Assembly (NCBI RefSeq): GCF_000018365.1
Contig: NC_011529.1
Coordinates: 558,001 to 622,000 of the forward strand
DNA length: 64,000 nucleotides
Direction: 5' to 3'
Source of the DNA: Thermococcus onnurineus NA1
GTDB taxonomy: Archaea; Methanobacteriota_B; Thermococci; Thermococcales; Thermococcaceae
Position 1 is the stretch's first letter; every line of letters starts with the position of its first letter. The notes beneath the pieces were generated by a model, which was not told where the DNA came from, ran no database searches, and saw only the letters and a list, made by a program, of their open reading frames with translations. Shown piece after piece: positions 1-8,014 of this stretch. The position numbers and the translations under genes were made by a program.

Positions 1-1424
1 TCCCAGTAGCCCCTCGCCGCTCCGAGGATGAGCCTCAGCAGGGTCGTCTTTCCAGCTCCGCTCGCACCGACTACCGCTATCAGCTCTCCAGGCTTTATCT
101 CAAAGTTAAGGTTCCTCAAAACTGGACGCTGTATAACCCTGTGCCTGACTCCAAAGGCTTTCAGCAGTTCTTGGATCTCCTCAGGTAATCCTTTAACGTC
201 GAGCTCGCTCTCGAAGACCTTGCTGACGTTCTTAAAGACTATCGGGCCGCTCAGAGGCTCGACCTTACCGTAGCTCGGCCTCCACAGGCGACCGTCCTCT
301 GGTACGTAGGGGTCTTTGTGAAGGAAGCGCTCGATGTATTCTTTGGCCTCTTCAGTAAGTGGATAGAAGAGGACAGGCCTTCCGCTTGCCGTCTCCCAGA
401 GGAACTTGAAGCCGACCTTCTCGAAGAAGGGGTTGTAGCGGGCCATCTGCGCTATAGTCTCTACTATGTGTTTCCTCTTTCTCATCTCCGGGACCCTGCG
501 CTCGGCTATCCACTCAAGGGCAGCCCTAACACCCAGCTGGCCCAAGCCATCGGAACGGTAGTCCGGATGAACCACAACACGCGCAATTCTAGCGCCAGCG
601 GTGTTGGTTTCTTTCAAAGCTCTCCACTTAGCCTCTTCCCATAGGAGGGAACGCGCTACCTTTCTTCCGTGATTCCTTTTGAGCTCCTCGTAGAGTTCTT
701 TCATGATCTTCTCTGGCCAGAATGCCGGATGGAACCAGTCCTCGGGAAAGACTTTCTCACGGATGTTCCTTTCAATTTCACCGTTGGGCAACCGTCTGTG
801 CATCAGCGGAATCGGCGGATCAATTCTTACGTAGGCTAAAATCCTGGGCTCGTACTCCTCCCTCTCGACGAGTTCAAGGAGCAGGAAGCGAGAAGCTGGA
901 GTAGAGCCTTTAATCTCGAGAATATGGCTTTCAGTGCCGCAGACTGGGCACTTCTGCTTGGTGTTTGCCTCGAAGATGTGGCCGTTCTCACAGCGCCACA
1001 ATGCCACCGTTTCCTTCTGGCTGGCGTAGTGATATTGCTCCAGCTCGGCTATGGCTTCGAAGTCGCTCTCGTATTTGGCTTCTCTCGCTCTCAGCTTGTA
1101 CGTGTAGAGGAGCTCCCCCGTGAGTGGGGAGAAGCGCTTGGCCTCTACCTCCTTCTCCCAGAGGGGCCAGGCCTTTATCTTGTCGCCAGAGTAGAACTTA
1201 TAGAGCTCATAGTCGTCGAAGTTGAGGACTTTAACGCCGTTCTCCTCTTGTGGCTTTTCCTTTACCTTTATCTCCACTTCATCGCCCGTCAGGAACCACT
1301 GGGCAACGTTGCCCGTCATGTAGAGTCTGAACTTTCCTTCCTCAGTTTCAACCTCAAGAATCCCAAACCATCGATGCTTGAAGCGCGGGATTTCGCTCCC
1401 GACAACCCGACCCCGAAGAATCAT
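1..1424 (-). CDS. ABC-type ATPase fused to GNAT acetyltransferase domain (partial, C-terminus off window)
   Basis: The frame stays open from an ATG at 1424 to the left edge, giving about 474 residues without a stop. The order of parts is: an N-terminal beta-rich region; a zinc ribbon near residues 145-165 (CENGH, then CPVCG); a GNAT acetyltransferase-like segment (HPDYRSDGLGQLG, an acetyl-CoA loop of the RxxGxG kind); and the start of an ABC ATPase with Walker A GASGAGKTT near residues 446-455. The start is preceded by GGTGATAGCTG. The protein is probably soluble, because no membrane segment is seen. The combination recalls archaeal ABC-ATPase/acetyltransferase fusions; the substrate is unknown. 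Walker B and the signature motif lie outside the window. Confidence 0.85.
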   Translation of the reverse strand, partial: MILRGRVVGSEIPRFKHRWFGILEVETEEGKFRLYMTGNVAQWFLTGDEVEIKVKEKPQEENGVKVLNFDDYELYKFYSGDKIKAWPLWEKEVEAKRFSPLTGELLYTYKLRAREAKYESDFEAIAELEQYHYASQKETVALWRCENGHIFEANTKQKCPVCGTESHILEIKGSTPASRFLLLELVEREEYEPRILAYVRIDPPIPLMHRRLPNGEIERNIREKVFPEDWFHPAFWPEKIMKELYEELKRNHGRKVARSLLWEEAKWRALKETNTAGARIARVVVHPDYRSDGLGQLGVRAALEWIAERRVPEMRKRKHIVETIAQMARYNPFFEKVGFKFLWETASGRPVLFYPLTEEAKEYIERFLHKDPYVPEDGRLWRPSYGKVEPLSGPIVFKNVSKVFESELDVKGLPEEIQELLKAFGVRHRVIQRPVLRNLNFEIKPGELIAVVGASGAGKTTLLRLILGAARGYW

Positions 1425-1513
1425 CAGCTATCACCATCGATAATTGGAGAAATGAAATTAATAACTGTTCTCCTTCACCATTAATCCCTTCGTGGCACCA
1501 CGAGCCATTCTGA

Positions 1514-1788
1514 TCACTGCTCATCTACTGAAGGAAACTCCCTTGTAAGAAGCTTCCACTCCCGATCCTTCCAGACTTCACGGGACATTACTATGAGTAT
1601 TATCGAATCGGTCACCAAGGCATAATCTTTGAGATTCAAAACCTAAAAACCTGCTGAAAGCTGTTCTTGATAGCGAGATACTCTATGCAGTCTATCAGAA
1701 CGACCTCGGGTGTTTCGTTTTCTTTGATCTTAACATCCTCTGGTTCTTCGCACCTGTTGTAGAAGGAAACAGTGGTGACACTTAGGAA
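1514..1788 (-). pseudogene. Fragment of a DUF835-family protein, frameshifted
   Basis: Two minus-strand frames join into one protein-like text. The first half (1788-1636) contains VVLIDCIEYLAIKNSFQQVF and the second half (about 1641-1514) contains LKDYALVTDSIILIVMSREV and WKDREWKLLTREF before a TGA. This resembles the end of DUF835 domains, which are common in Thermococcales. One missing T in a TTTT run near 1638-1641 would restore a single frame. No start codon is found before an in-frame TAG at 1789-1791, so the N-terminal part is lost. The family assignment is from memory of the motif pattern. Confidence 0.55.
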
Positions 1789-1825
1789 CTATAAACTTTT
1801 ACAATTGGATCGTGCTAACCTACAA

Positions 1826-1876
1826 ATTTGCCAACTACTTACGAATGATTTTTGTCATTTCTACAGACTGGCAAAT
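1826..1876. repeat. Nested inverted repeat
   Basis: The arms ATTTGCCA (1826-1833) and TGGCAAAT (1869-1876) are perfect complements. They enclose a smaller hairpin, AATGA (1844-1848) with TCATT (1855-1859) around TTTTTG. The element lies downstream of ribH and upstream of the DUF835 remnant. It could be a terminator-like structure, an operator pair or a mobile-element scar. Confidence 0.5.
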
Positions 1877-1927
1877 GTTGCAATGATGTTAGTACAGAAA
1901 TTAAAAAATAAAAAACTACAAACTATA

Positions 1928-2392
1928 TCACAGCTTTTTCATCAAGTTCGCCATCTCCAAAGCTGCCATCGCATACTCAAACCCTTTATTGCTCTTTATT
2001 CCAGCCCTGTTCAATCCTTGAAGCTCGTCCTCAACGGCTATGACACCGAAGATAACTGGAACACCAGTGATCAGGCCAGCTTGGGCGACCCCCTTGGATA
2101 CTTCGTTGGCAACGAGATCGAAGTGCTTAGTCTCACCTCTAACAACAACACCTAAAGCCAAAATGGCATCGTATTTTCCACTCTCGGCGAGCTTTTTGGC
2201 TATAATTGGGATCTCAAAGGATCCTGGAACCTTGAAGACGTCCACTCTTTCCACACCGTGCCTCTCGAAGCAGTCTATGGCTCCGCTCAGTAGTTCATCC
2301 GTCAAGAGGTCGTTGAACCTGGCAACAACTATCGCCATGCTGAGGCCATCTCCCTTAAATTCGCCCTCAAACACCCTAACCTCCAATACCAT
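1928..2392 (-). CDS. ribH: 6,7-dimethyl-8-ribityllumazine synthase
   Basis: Condenses 5-amino-6-ribitylaminouracil with 3,4-dihydroxybutanone 4-phosphate to lumazine, the penultimate step of riboflavin synthesis. Family signatures are visible: ARFND near the start, KVPGSFEIP, VVVRGETKHFDLVANEVSKG and KSNKGFEYA. The length of about 154 residues is normal for the family. It is the last gene of the minus-strand rib cluster, 56 bases after ribBA. The start is not certain: GGAGGTG sits almost against the ATG at 2392, and a TTG at 2386 gives better spacing and a more typical N-terminus (EVRVFEG). Confidence 0.95.
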   Translation of the reverse strand: MVLEVRVFEGEFKGDGLSMAIVVARFNDLLTDELLSGAIDCFERHGVERVDVFKVPGSFEIPIIAKKLAESGKYDAILALGVVVRGETKHFDLVANEVSKGVAQAGLITGVPVIFGVIAVEDELQGLNRAGIKSNKGFEYAMAALEMANLMKKL

Positions 2393-2451
2393 CACCTCCG
2401 TTTGTTACTTCGGTAATTGCATAATGACGTGATTACATGATCCTGAATTAA

Positions 2452-3618
2452 TCAAACTTCAAAAGGAAGCTTGTGGCCAAGCTTCTCGGCTTTGATCCTT
2501 AGGTAGGGTCTGTTGTGCTCGGTAACCTCACCCGGGGCGGGAATCATTTCAACTACCTCAATTCCGAGCTCCTCCAGCGCTCTTGCTTTAGTAGGGTTGT
2601 TGGTTATGAGTCTCACCTTCGAGACGCCTAATGCTCTAAGCATCTGGAAGGCCGCCTCGTAAGTCCTCTCGTCCCCCTTATGCCCCAAAGCTTCGTTGGC
2701 TTGGACTGTATCGAGTCCCTTATCCTGAAGCTCATAGGCCTTTATTTTCTCCTTTAACCCTATACCACGCCCCTCTTGATCCATGTAAAGCAGAATTCCC
2801 CCTTCTTGGGCTATCATCCGCAGGACGTTGCTCAGCTGGCTCCCACAGTCACATTTGAGCGACGCCAATGTGTCGCCGGTTAGACACTTGGAATGTATCC
2901 TCACGAGTGGCACTTCACTATAGGGTTCCTTAACTATTGCCACGTGTTCCTTGAAATCTAGCTCGTTTTCAAAGCTTATTATTCTGAACTCCCCATAGCG
3001 CGTCGGCAGTCTCGCGTTGGCATAAACACTCACCAGTTGCTTTCTCCTGACAAACTCCCTCCAGACGTCGTCCGTCGTGAGGACAGGAAGATCATGCTCC
3101 TTAGCGAACTTCAGTACGTAATCATGGTCGTGACTGTCTCCTTCTCCGTTGAGAATCTCCACTATTAGGGCATAGCGTTTGAAGCCGAGTATCTCCATCA
3201 GCTCCAATGAGCTCTCCGTGTGGCCTCTTCTCCAGTTAAGACCTACTCCCCCTAAGAGATGCAGGTGGCCGGGATAGCGGAAGTGCTCGACTTCCAGTCC
3301 CTCCGCTATCTTTCTAGCCGTTAAAGCCCTCTCCTCGGCTGTTATACCAGTGAACGTCTCCTCGTAGTCAACTGGAATCAGGAAGTTCGTCTCTCCTCCC
3401 TTGCTCGGTAGTGGAAAGAAGCCCCTTTTTAAGGCCTGTTCCAGATCTATCGTCAGACAGAGAAGACCTTTCATAGAAAGCATGAAGTTCACAACCTCTG
3501 AATTAGCTAATTCTGCTGGATAAACTAAATCAGCTTCAAACTCCCTCCTATTGTCTACAAGGACAGCGGGTTTTCCATCAATGATTGCCCTCCTGATGCT
3601 TTCCCAGTCCGGTTTCAT
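2452..3618 (-). CDS. ribBA: Bifunctional 3,4-dihydroxy-2-butanone 4-phosphate synthase / GTP cyclohydrolase II
   Basis: Makes both starting compounds of riboflavin, from ribulose 5-phosphate and from GTP. The N-terminal RibB domain (about 1-195) has DNRREFEADL in place of the usual acidic loop, and RRGHTESS. The C-terminal RibA domain (about 200-388) has the zinc site CLTGDTLASLKCDCGSQL and the GTP-binding DQEGRGIGL. The length of 388 residues is typical of the bacterial fusion. The start overlaps the end of ribE by four bases (ATGA), implying translational coupling. Most archaea use unrelated enzymes for these steps, so this is a bacterial-type pathway. Confidence 0.96.
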   Translation of the reverse strand: MKPDWESIRRAIIDGKPAVLVDNRREFEADLVYPAELANSEVVNFMLSMKGLLCLTIDLEQALKRGFFPLPSKGGETNFLIPVDYEETFTGITAEERALTARKIAEGLEVEHFRYPGHLHLLGGVGLNWRRGHTESSLELMEILGFKRYALIVEILNGEGDSHDHDYVLKFAKEHDLPVLTTDDVWREFVRRKQLVSVYANARLPTRYGEFRIISFENELDFKEHVAIVKEPYSEVPLVRIHSKCLTGDTLASLKCDCGSQLSNVLRMIAQEGGILLYMDQEGRGIGLKEKIKAYELQDKGLDTVQANEALGHKGDERTYEAAFQMLRALGVSKVRLITNNPTKARALEELGIEVVEMIPAPGEVTEHNRPYLRIKAEKLGHKLPFEV

Positions 3619-4172
3619 CCTTTCACCTCCTGGATTCTCCTCACGTATCTAGCTAGAACATCTATCTCATAGTTGACTTCATCACCTGGCCTCAGCGAGC
3701 CGAGATTGGTTTTCTTCAGCGTGTAGGGTATCACCTGAACCCAGAAACGTGTAGGCTCAACCTTAGCAACCGTCAGGGAGACACCGTTAATGGCTATGCT
3801 CCCCTTCTCAGCCACTCCCCACCGCTCGGGGGGCATCTCGAAGGCCATCCATGCCGTGTTTTTGCTTTTCCTCGATGCCAGAAATCTCAGCGTGCCGTCC
3901 ACGTGGCCAGTAACTATGTGTCCATTAAGCCTTTCGCCCACCTTCATAGCCCGCTCAAGGTTCACAAACTTTGCCCTAGTCAGATTGGTTCTCTTCCGAG
4001 TTTCTTCGCCGACGTCGAAGGTGGCTATCCTTCCGTCAAAGCTTATGACCGTCAGGCAGGCCCCATTTACTGCCACACTAGCTCCCGGCGTAACCTTGAA
4101 AGGGACTTCGACATGGAGCCTTCCAGCAGAGTATCTCGCCTTGCCTATGGCCTCAATAATGCCGCTGAACAC
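3615..4172 (-). CDS. ribE: Riboflavin synthase, alpha-chain type
   Basis: Dismutates two lumazine molecules to riboflavin and the ribitylaminouracil precursor. The two internally similar lumazine-binding halves are visible: an N-terminal half starting FSGIIEAIGKA with GASVAVNGACLT, and a second half with GHVDG and GSIAINGVSLT. The chosen GTG at 4172 follows GGTGAT, and the preceding GTG at 4175 is also possible. The start lies inside the end of ribD, and the 3' end overlaps ribBA by four bases. This trimeric bacterial-type enzyme is unrelated to the pentameric archaeal riboflavin synthase. Confidence 0.95.
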   Translation of the reverse strand: MFSGIIEAIGKARYSAGRLHVEVPFKVTPGASVAVNGACLTVISFDGRIATFDVGEETRKRTNLTRAKFVNLERAMKVGERLNGHIVTGHVDGTLRFLASRKSKNTAWMAFEMPPERWGVAEKGSIAINGVSLTVAKVEPTRFWVQVIPYTLKKTNLGSLRPGDEVNYEIDVLARYVRRIQEVKG

Positions 4173-5238
4173 CACAATCACCCGGGTAAGCTGTAACAAG
4201 GAGGCTCTCACCGAGCTTCTCGATTGATTCTATCTCTAACACCGGTGCCTCGTTGGCTTCTTTCACGCTGAGGCACTCGAAAGGCTTTATTCCCCTCCCA
4301 AAGAGCTTTGGCCCATAGAAGATGTAGAACTTGTCGGCATAGCTCAAGAACTGGCAGGCTATTCTTCCACCTTCAATCAAGACGCTGTCTATCCCCATCT
4401 CGCCGAGCTTTCTAAGAATTCTTTCAGGATCGGTTTCCTCGACAATAGTGGCGTTTACTTCTCCAAACGCTTCCGGATTTTCTGTGAAGATTATTACGTT
4501 TCCATCATTGAAGAGACGGAAACGTCTACCGCCGCTCAGCTCCTCACCGATAAGGCCGTGTCTGTCGAGGATAACCTTGTATTTTGGGGGACATTCAGGA
4601 AGGCGACAGTTGAGCTTCGGGTTGTCCCTAAGAATCGTTCCGGCTCCAACCATGATTGCCATGTGCCTTCTCCTGAGCTCCTGAACCTTTTGCCTCGCCT
4701 TATCTCCTGTTATCCACTGAGAAGAGAAGCTTTCTGTAGCAATAAAACCGTCGAGAGTTAGGGCGAGCTTTATTGAAACGAATGGTATCTTGGTAGTTAT
4801 ATATTTGATGAAAATCTCATTCAGCTTTTTCGCCTCTTCCTCAAGGATGCCGACATCAACTTCTATGCCTGCTCTCTGCATCTTTTCAATGCCCCTGCCC
4901 GCGACAAGTGAGTGAGGATCCTTCATTGCCACGACCACTCGTTTAAAGCCTTCAGCGATTATTCTATCGGCACATGGTGGCTGCTTTCCCCAGTGAGAGC
5001 ACGGTTCGAGCGTTACATACAATGTTGCTCCCCTAGTGTCGTGTCCCCGATCCTTGGCGTCCTCGATAGCGTTAATTTCGGCATGCTTTTCCCCAAACTT
5101 CCTGTGCCATCCAACACCTATTACCTCACCATCTTTGACTATGACTGCCCCAACCATTGGATTAGGGTTTACCCAGCCCTCTCCGCGCTTTGCCAGCTCC
5201 AGCGCGAGATGCATAAACTTCTTGTCTTCGTCCATCAT
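4153..5238 (-). CDS. ribD: Diaminohydroxyphosphoribosylaminopyrimidine deaminase / 5-amino-6-(5-phosphoribosylamino)uracil reductase
   Basis: Two consecutive steps after GTP cyclohydrolase II. The cytidine-deaminase-like domain (about 1-145) carries the zinc site HAEINAI and PCSHWGKQPPCADRI. The NADPH-dependent reductase domain (about 150-361) starts PFVSIKLALTLDGFIA and has WITGDKARQ and a late LIEGG. The length fits bacterial RibD. It is the first gene of the rib operon. The two adjacent ATGs (5238 and 5235) have no clear Shine-Dalgarno sequence and lie about 25 bases from a TATA-like CTTAAAAATT, so the mRNA may be nearly leaderless. Confidence 0.95.
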   Translation of the reverse strand: MMDEDKKFMHLALELAKRGEGWVNPNPMVGAVIVKDGEVIGVGWHRKFGEKHAEINAIEDAKDRGHDTRGATLYVTLEPCSHWGKQPPCADRIIAEGFKRVVVAMKDPHSLVAGRGIEKMQRAGIEVDVGILEEEAKKLNEIFIKYITTKIPFVSIKLALTLDGFIATESFSSQWITGDKARQKVQELRRRHMAIMVGAGTILRDNPKLNCRLPECPPKYKVILDRHGLIGEELSGGRRFRLFNDGNVIIFTENPEAFGEVNATIVEETDPERILRKLGEMGIDSVLIEGGRIACQFLSYADKFYIFYGPKLFGRGIKPFECLSVKEANEAPVLEIESIEKLGESLLVTAYPGDCGVQRHY

Positions 5239-5249
5239 GTTTCAGAAAA

Positions 5250-5291
5250 TTGTTCCATAATTTTTAAGAATTTGTTCCAAAATTGGAATAA
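5250..5291. promoter_or_regulatory. Palindromic operator between ribD and prolyl oligopeptidase
   Basis: TTGTTCCAA (5272-5280) and TTGGAATAA (5283-5291) form a near-perfect inverted repeat around AA. A further half-site TTGTTCCA lies at 5250-5257. The ribD TATA-like box (5262-5270, minus strand) sits between the palindrome and the extra half-site. A TATA-like box for the plus-strand gene is at about 5296-5305. Archaeal rib genes are known to be controlled by RbkR-type regulators; that this is such a site is inference. Confidence 0.55.
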
Positions 5292-5338
5292 CAGAATCTT
5301 TTTATTGTCTCATTCATAGCGTTAAAGCGGTGATTTCC

Positions 5339-7189
5339 ATGGATGACCCTTACATGTGGATGGAGGACCTCCAGGACGAGCGTGTTCTCAAGCTGGTTGA
5401 GGAAGAGAACAAACGCTTTAGGGAGTTTATTGGAGAGCTGAGCGACGAACTGTTTCCGGAGGTCTGGGAGTACTACTCGATGCCAACCCTCTACGGGGCG
5501 AAGCTAACCGAAAAGGGCATCATAGTGATGTTCAAGGAGAGGGACAGGCAGATAATTAAGTGGCTCGGCGGAAAAATTCTAGTTGACTCCAAGAGGCTTG
5601 AGGAGGAGCTTGGCGACGAGGTTCTCCTTCAGGGGTTCACAGCAGACGATGCTGGGAAACGCCTCGCCTACAGCTTTTCCATCGGAGGCGCCGACGAGGG
5701 GATAACAAGGATCATAGACCTTGAAACTGGAGAGCTCATCGACGAGATGAAGCCCTCGGTCTGGAACGTTGCTTTCCTGGAAAACGGCTACTACTTCGGC
5801 AGGTTCTACCGCCACGACGAGACACCCGATGGCGTTAAGGCTCCAGCCGTGAGGCTCTTCTGGAAGGATGAGGGCGGAGAGAAGATGGTCTTCGGCGAGG
5901 GGCTTAGCTCCGGCTACTTCATCGGGCTGAGGGAGAGCACCGACGGAAAGTGGGCGATGGTAGTTGTGACCTTTGGCTGGAACAAGGCTGAGATATACCT
6001 CGGCCCCATAGAGGAGCCCGAAAAGTGGGAGAAGGTCTACTCGGCCGAGGTTCCGGCACAGCCGATAGAAGTTGTCGATGGAAAGGTCTACATTCTCACG
6101 AAGGAAGGAAAGGGCCTCGGAAAGGTCATCGCAATCGAAGACGGCGAAATCGAGGAGGTTATCCCCGAGGATGAGTTCCCGCTGGAGTGGGCAGTAATAG
6201 TGGGCAACAGAATTCTAGCCGGCAGGCTCGTCCATGCCAGTCACAGACTTGAGGTCTACTCACTTGATGGCAAGAAGCTTGACGAGATTACCTTCGACCT
6301 GCCCGGAAGCCTCTATCCACTCGACGCCGATGGCAAGAAGGTTATCCTTCGATACGAGAGCTTCACCATCCCCTACAGGCTCTACGAGTTTGACGGGGAG
6401 CTGAAGCTTCTCGACGAGAGGAAGATTGAAGGAGACTTTCAGGTGAGCGAGGACTTTGCGATCTCAAAGGACGGAACGAGAATCCACTACTTCATTGTAA
6501 AAGGAGAGAAAGACGAGAAGAAGGCCTGGGTCTTTGGCTACGGCGGCTTCAACATTGCCTTAACTCCGAGGTTCTTCCCGCAGGTGATTCCGTTCATACG
6601 GCGCGGCGGAACCTTTGTGATGGCTAACCTTAGAGGAGGTAGTGAATACGGTGAAGAGTGGCACCGCGCCGGAATGAGAGAAAACAAGCAGAACGTCTTC
6701 GACGACTTCATAGCCGTTCTCGGTAAGCTTAAGGCCGAGGGCTACAAGGTTGCCGCCTGGGGCAGGAGCAATGGTGGACTGCTCGTCTCAGCGACGCTCG
6801 TCCAGCGGCCGGACGTCATGGACGCGGCTCTGATAGGCTACCCCGTCATCGACATGTTCCGCTTCCACAAGCTCTACATCGGCAGCGTTTGGGTTCCTGA
6901 GTACGGCAACCCCGACGATCCGAAGGACAGGGAGTTCCTGCTCAAATACTCGCCCTACCATAACGTTAAAGAGCAAAAATATCCACCAACGCTCCTCTAC
7001 ACTGGCTTATATGATGACAGGGTTCATCCAGCACACGCCCTCAAGTTTTTCATGAAGCTAAGAGCGGTCAGCGCGCCGGTTTATCTGCGCGTGGAAACTA
7101 AGAGCGGCCACATGGGTGCTTCGCCTGAGACGAGGGCAAGAGAATTGACTGACCTGCTGGCGTTTGTTGTTGAGACTCTCGAGGCTTAG
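5339..7189 (+). CDS. Prolyl oligopeptidase (S9A)
   Basis: Cytosolic serine peptidase that cleaves short peptides after proline. It has an N-terminal beta-propeller (about 60-370) and a C-terminal alpha/beta hydrolase domain. The catalytic serine is in GRSNGG (residue 477), the aspartate is D560 in GLYDDRVHPAHA, and the histidine is H591 in KSGHMG. The spacing matches the characterised Pyrococcus furiosus enzyme. The N-terminus DPYMWMED is family typical. The ATG at 5339 follows GGTGAT with good spacing; the upstream GTG at 5330 is part of that site. There is no signal peptide. It is divergent from ribD and shares its control region. Confidence 0.95.
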   Translation: MDDPYMWMEDLQDERVLKLVEEENKRFREFIGELSDELFPEVWEYYSMPTLYGAKLTEKGIIVMFKERDRQIIKWLGGKILVDSKRLEEELGDEVLLQGFTADDAGKRLAYSFSIGGADEGITRIIDLETGELIDEMKPSVWNVAFLENGYYFGRFYRHDETPDGVKAPAVRLFWKDEGGEKMVFGEGLSSGYFIGLRESTDGKWAMVVVTFGWNKAEIYLGPIEEPEKWEKVYSAEVPAQPIEVVDGKVYILTKEGKGLGKVIAIEDGEIEEVIPEDEFPLEWAVIVGNRILAGRLVHASHRLEVYSLDGKKLDEITFDLPGSLYPLDADGKKVILRYESFTIPYRLYEFDGELKLLDERKIEGDFQVSEDFAISKDGTRIHYFIVKGEKDEKKAWVFGYGGFNIALTPRFFPQVIPFIRRGGTFVMANLRGGSEYGEEWHRAGMRENKQNVFDDFIAVLGKLKAEGYKVAAWGRSNGGLLVSATLVQRPDVMDAALIGYPVIDMFRFHKLYIGSVWVPEYGNPDDPKDREFLLKYSPYHNVKEQKYPPTLLYTGLYDDRVHPAHALKFFMKLRAVSAPVYLRVETKSGHMGASPETRARELTDLLAFVVETLEA

Positions 7190-7309
7190 TCCTCTCCCCT
7201 AATTTTCAATGTGTAACTCTCAACTAATACTCCAAGCAGAAGCCAGAATCTGCCAGAGCTCGAAAAGTTCTTATATTTCCGGGGACTAGAATATACCCGG
7301 GGCAGAAAC

Positions 7310-8014
7310 ATGGAGAGCGCAAGGATATCAACGGGCATTCCTGGTCTCGATGCGATGCTCAACGGTGGCCTAATCCCGGGAAGGACTTATCTAGTCAAGG
7401 GAGCTCCCGGAACTGGGAAAACAACGCTCGCGATGCACTTTGCTATGGCAGGCATTGCCAACGGGGAGAACGTTCTCTATGTGACCTTAGAGGAGCCAGC
7501 AGATAACCTCAGGGCGGACATGACCAAGATGGGATTTAACCTCCGCGATCCTAGGTTCACCCTGATAGACGCAACTCCTGCGGCTGAGAGATACGTTCTC
7601 GTGGACGACTTCTTTGAGTCCTTCGCTAAGAACATAGAGAGAATGACGGAGGCCATAAAGCAGCAGCTCCGCACGAGGCACTACACCCGAATAATTCTCG
7701 ATCCCATAACCATGCTCAAGCTGACAGCAACGAAGGAGATAGAGTACAGGAGGGCTTTCCTGGCCTTCATAAAGACGATGATGAGGATGAAAACGACCGT
7801 TCTGCTGACATCGGAGCTCCAGAGAACGGACATCGAGGAGTACCTTGTGAGTGGCGTGATAGAGCTGGAGGCCTTCGAAATCGACGGAAGGCTCTCCAGG
7901 GGCATCAAGATAACCAAATTTAGAGGGAGCGGCTTCGACGGAACCATCAGACCGTATGAAATTACTGACAGAGGGATAGTGATCTACAACGATCGCGTGG
8001 TTTCTTTACCCTGA
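7310..8014 (+). CDS. KaiC/RadA-like RecA-superfamily ATPase
   Basis: A single RecA-fold domain of 234 residues. The N-terminus ARISTGIPGLDAMLNGG and Walker A GAPGTGKTT are hallmarks of the archaeal KaiC-like (RAD55) group. Walker B is in TRIILDP. Further segments YVTLEEP and TSELQ are typical. Such single-domain proteins are abundant in Thermococcales and have no settled role; signalling is often suggested. The promoter is a TATA-like TTCTTATATTT at 7268-7278. The gene ends by overlapping the convergent helicase gene by nine bases. Confidence 0.85.
   Translation: MESARISTGIPGLDAMLNGGLIPGRTYLVKGAPGTGKTTLAMHFAMAGIANGENVLYVTLEEPADNLRADMTKMGFNLRDPRFTLIDATPAAERYVLVDDFFESFAKNIERMTEAIKQQLRTRHYTRIILDPITMLKLTATKEIEYRRAFLAFIKTMMRMKTTVLLTSELQRTDIEEYLVSGVIELEAFEIDGRLSRGIKITKFRGSGFDGTIRPYEITDRGIVIYNDRVVSLP

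Larger units (their letters stand above)
1425..1927. other. Intergenic stretch with gene remnant and nested inverted repeat
   Basis: About 500 bases without an intact gene. It contains a decayed DUF835 fragment on the minus strand (listed separately), a short hairpin CGTGG-CA-CCACG near 1494-1505, and a nested inverted repeat at 1826-1876. The part from 1790 to 1927 is clearly AT-rich and may hold a promoter for a former minus-strand gene (AAAGTTTATAG on that strand). No complete RNA gene was recognised. Confidence 0.6.
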
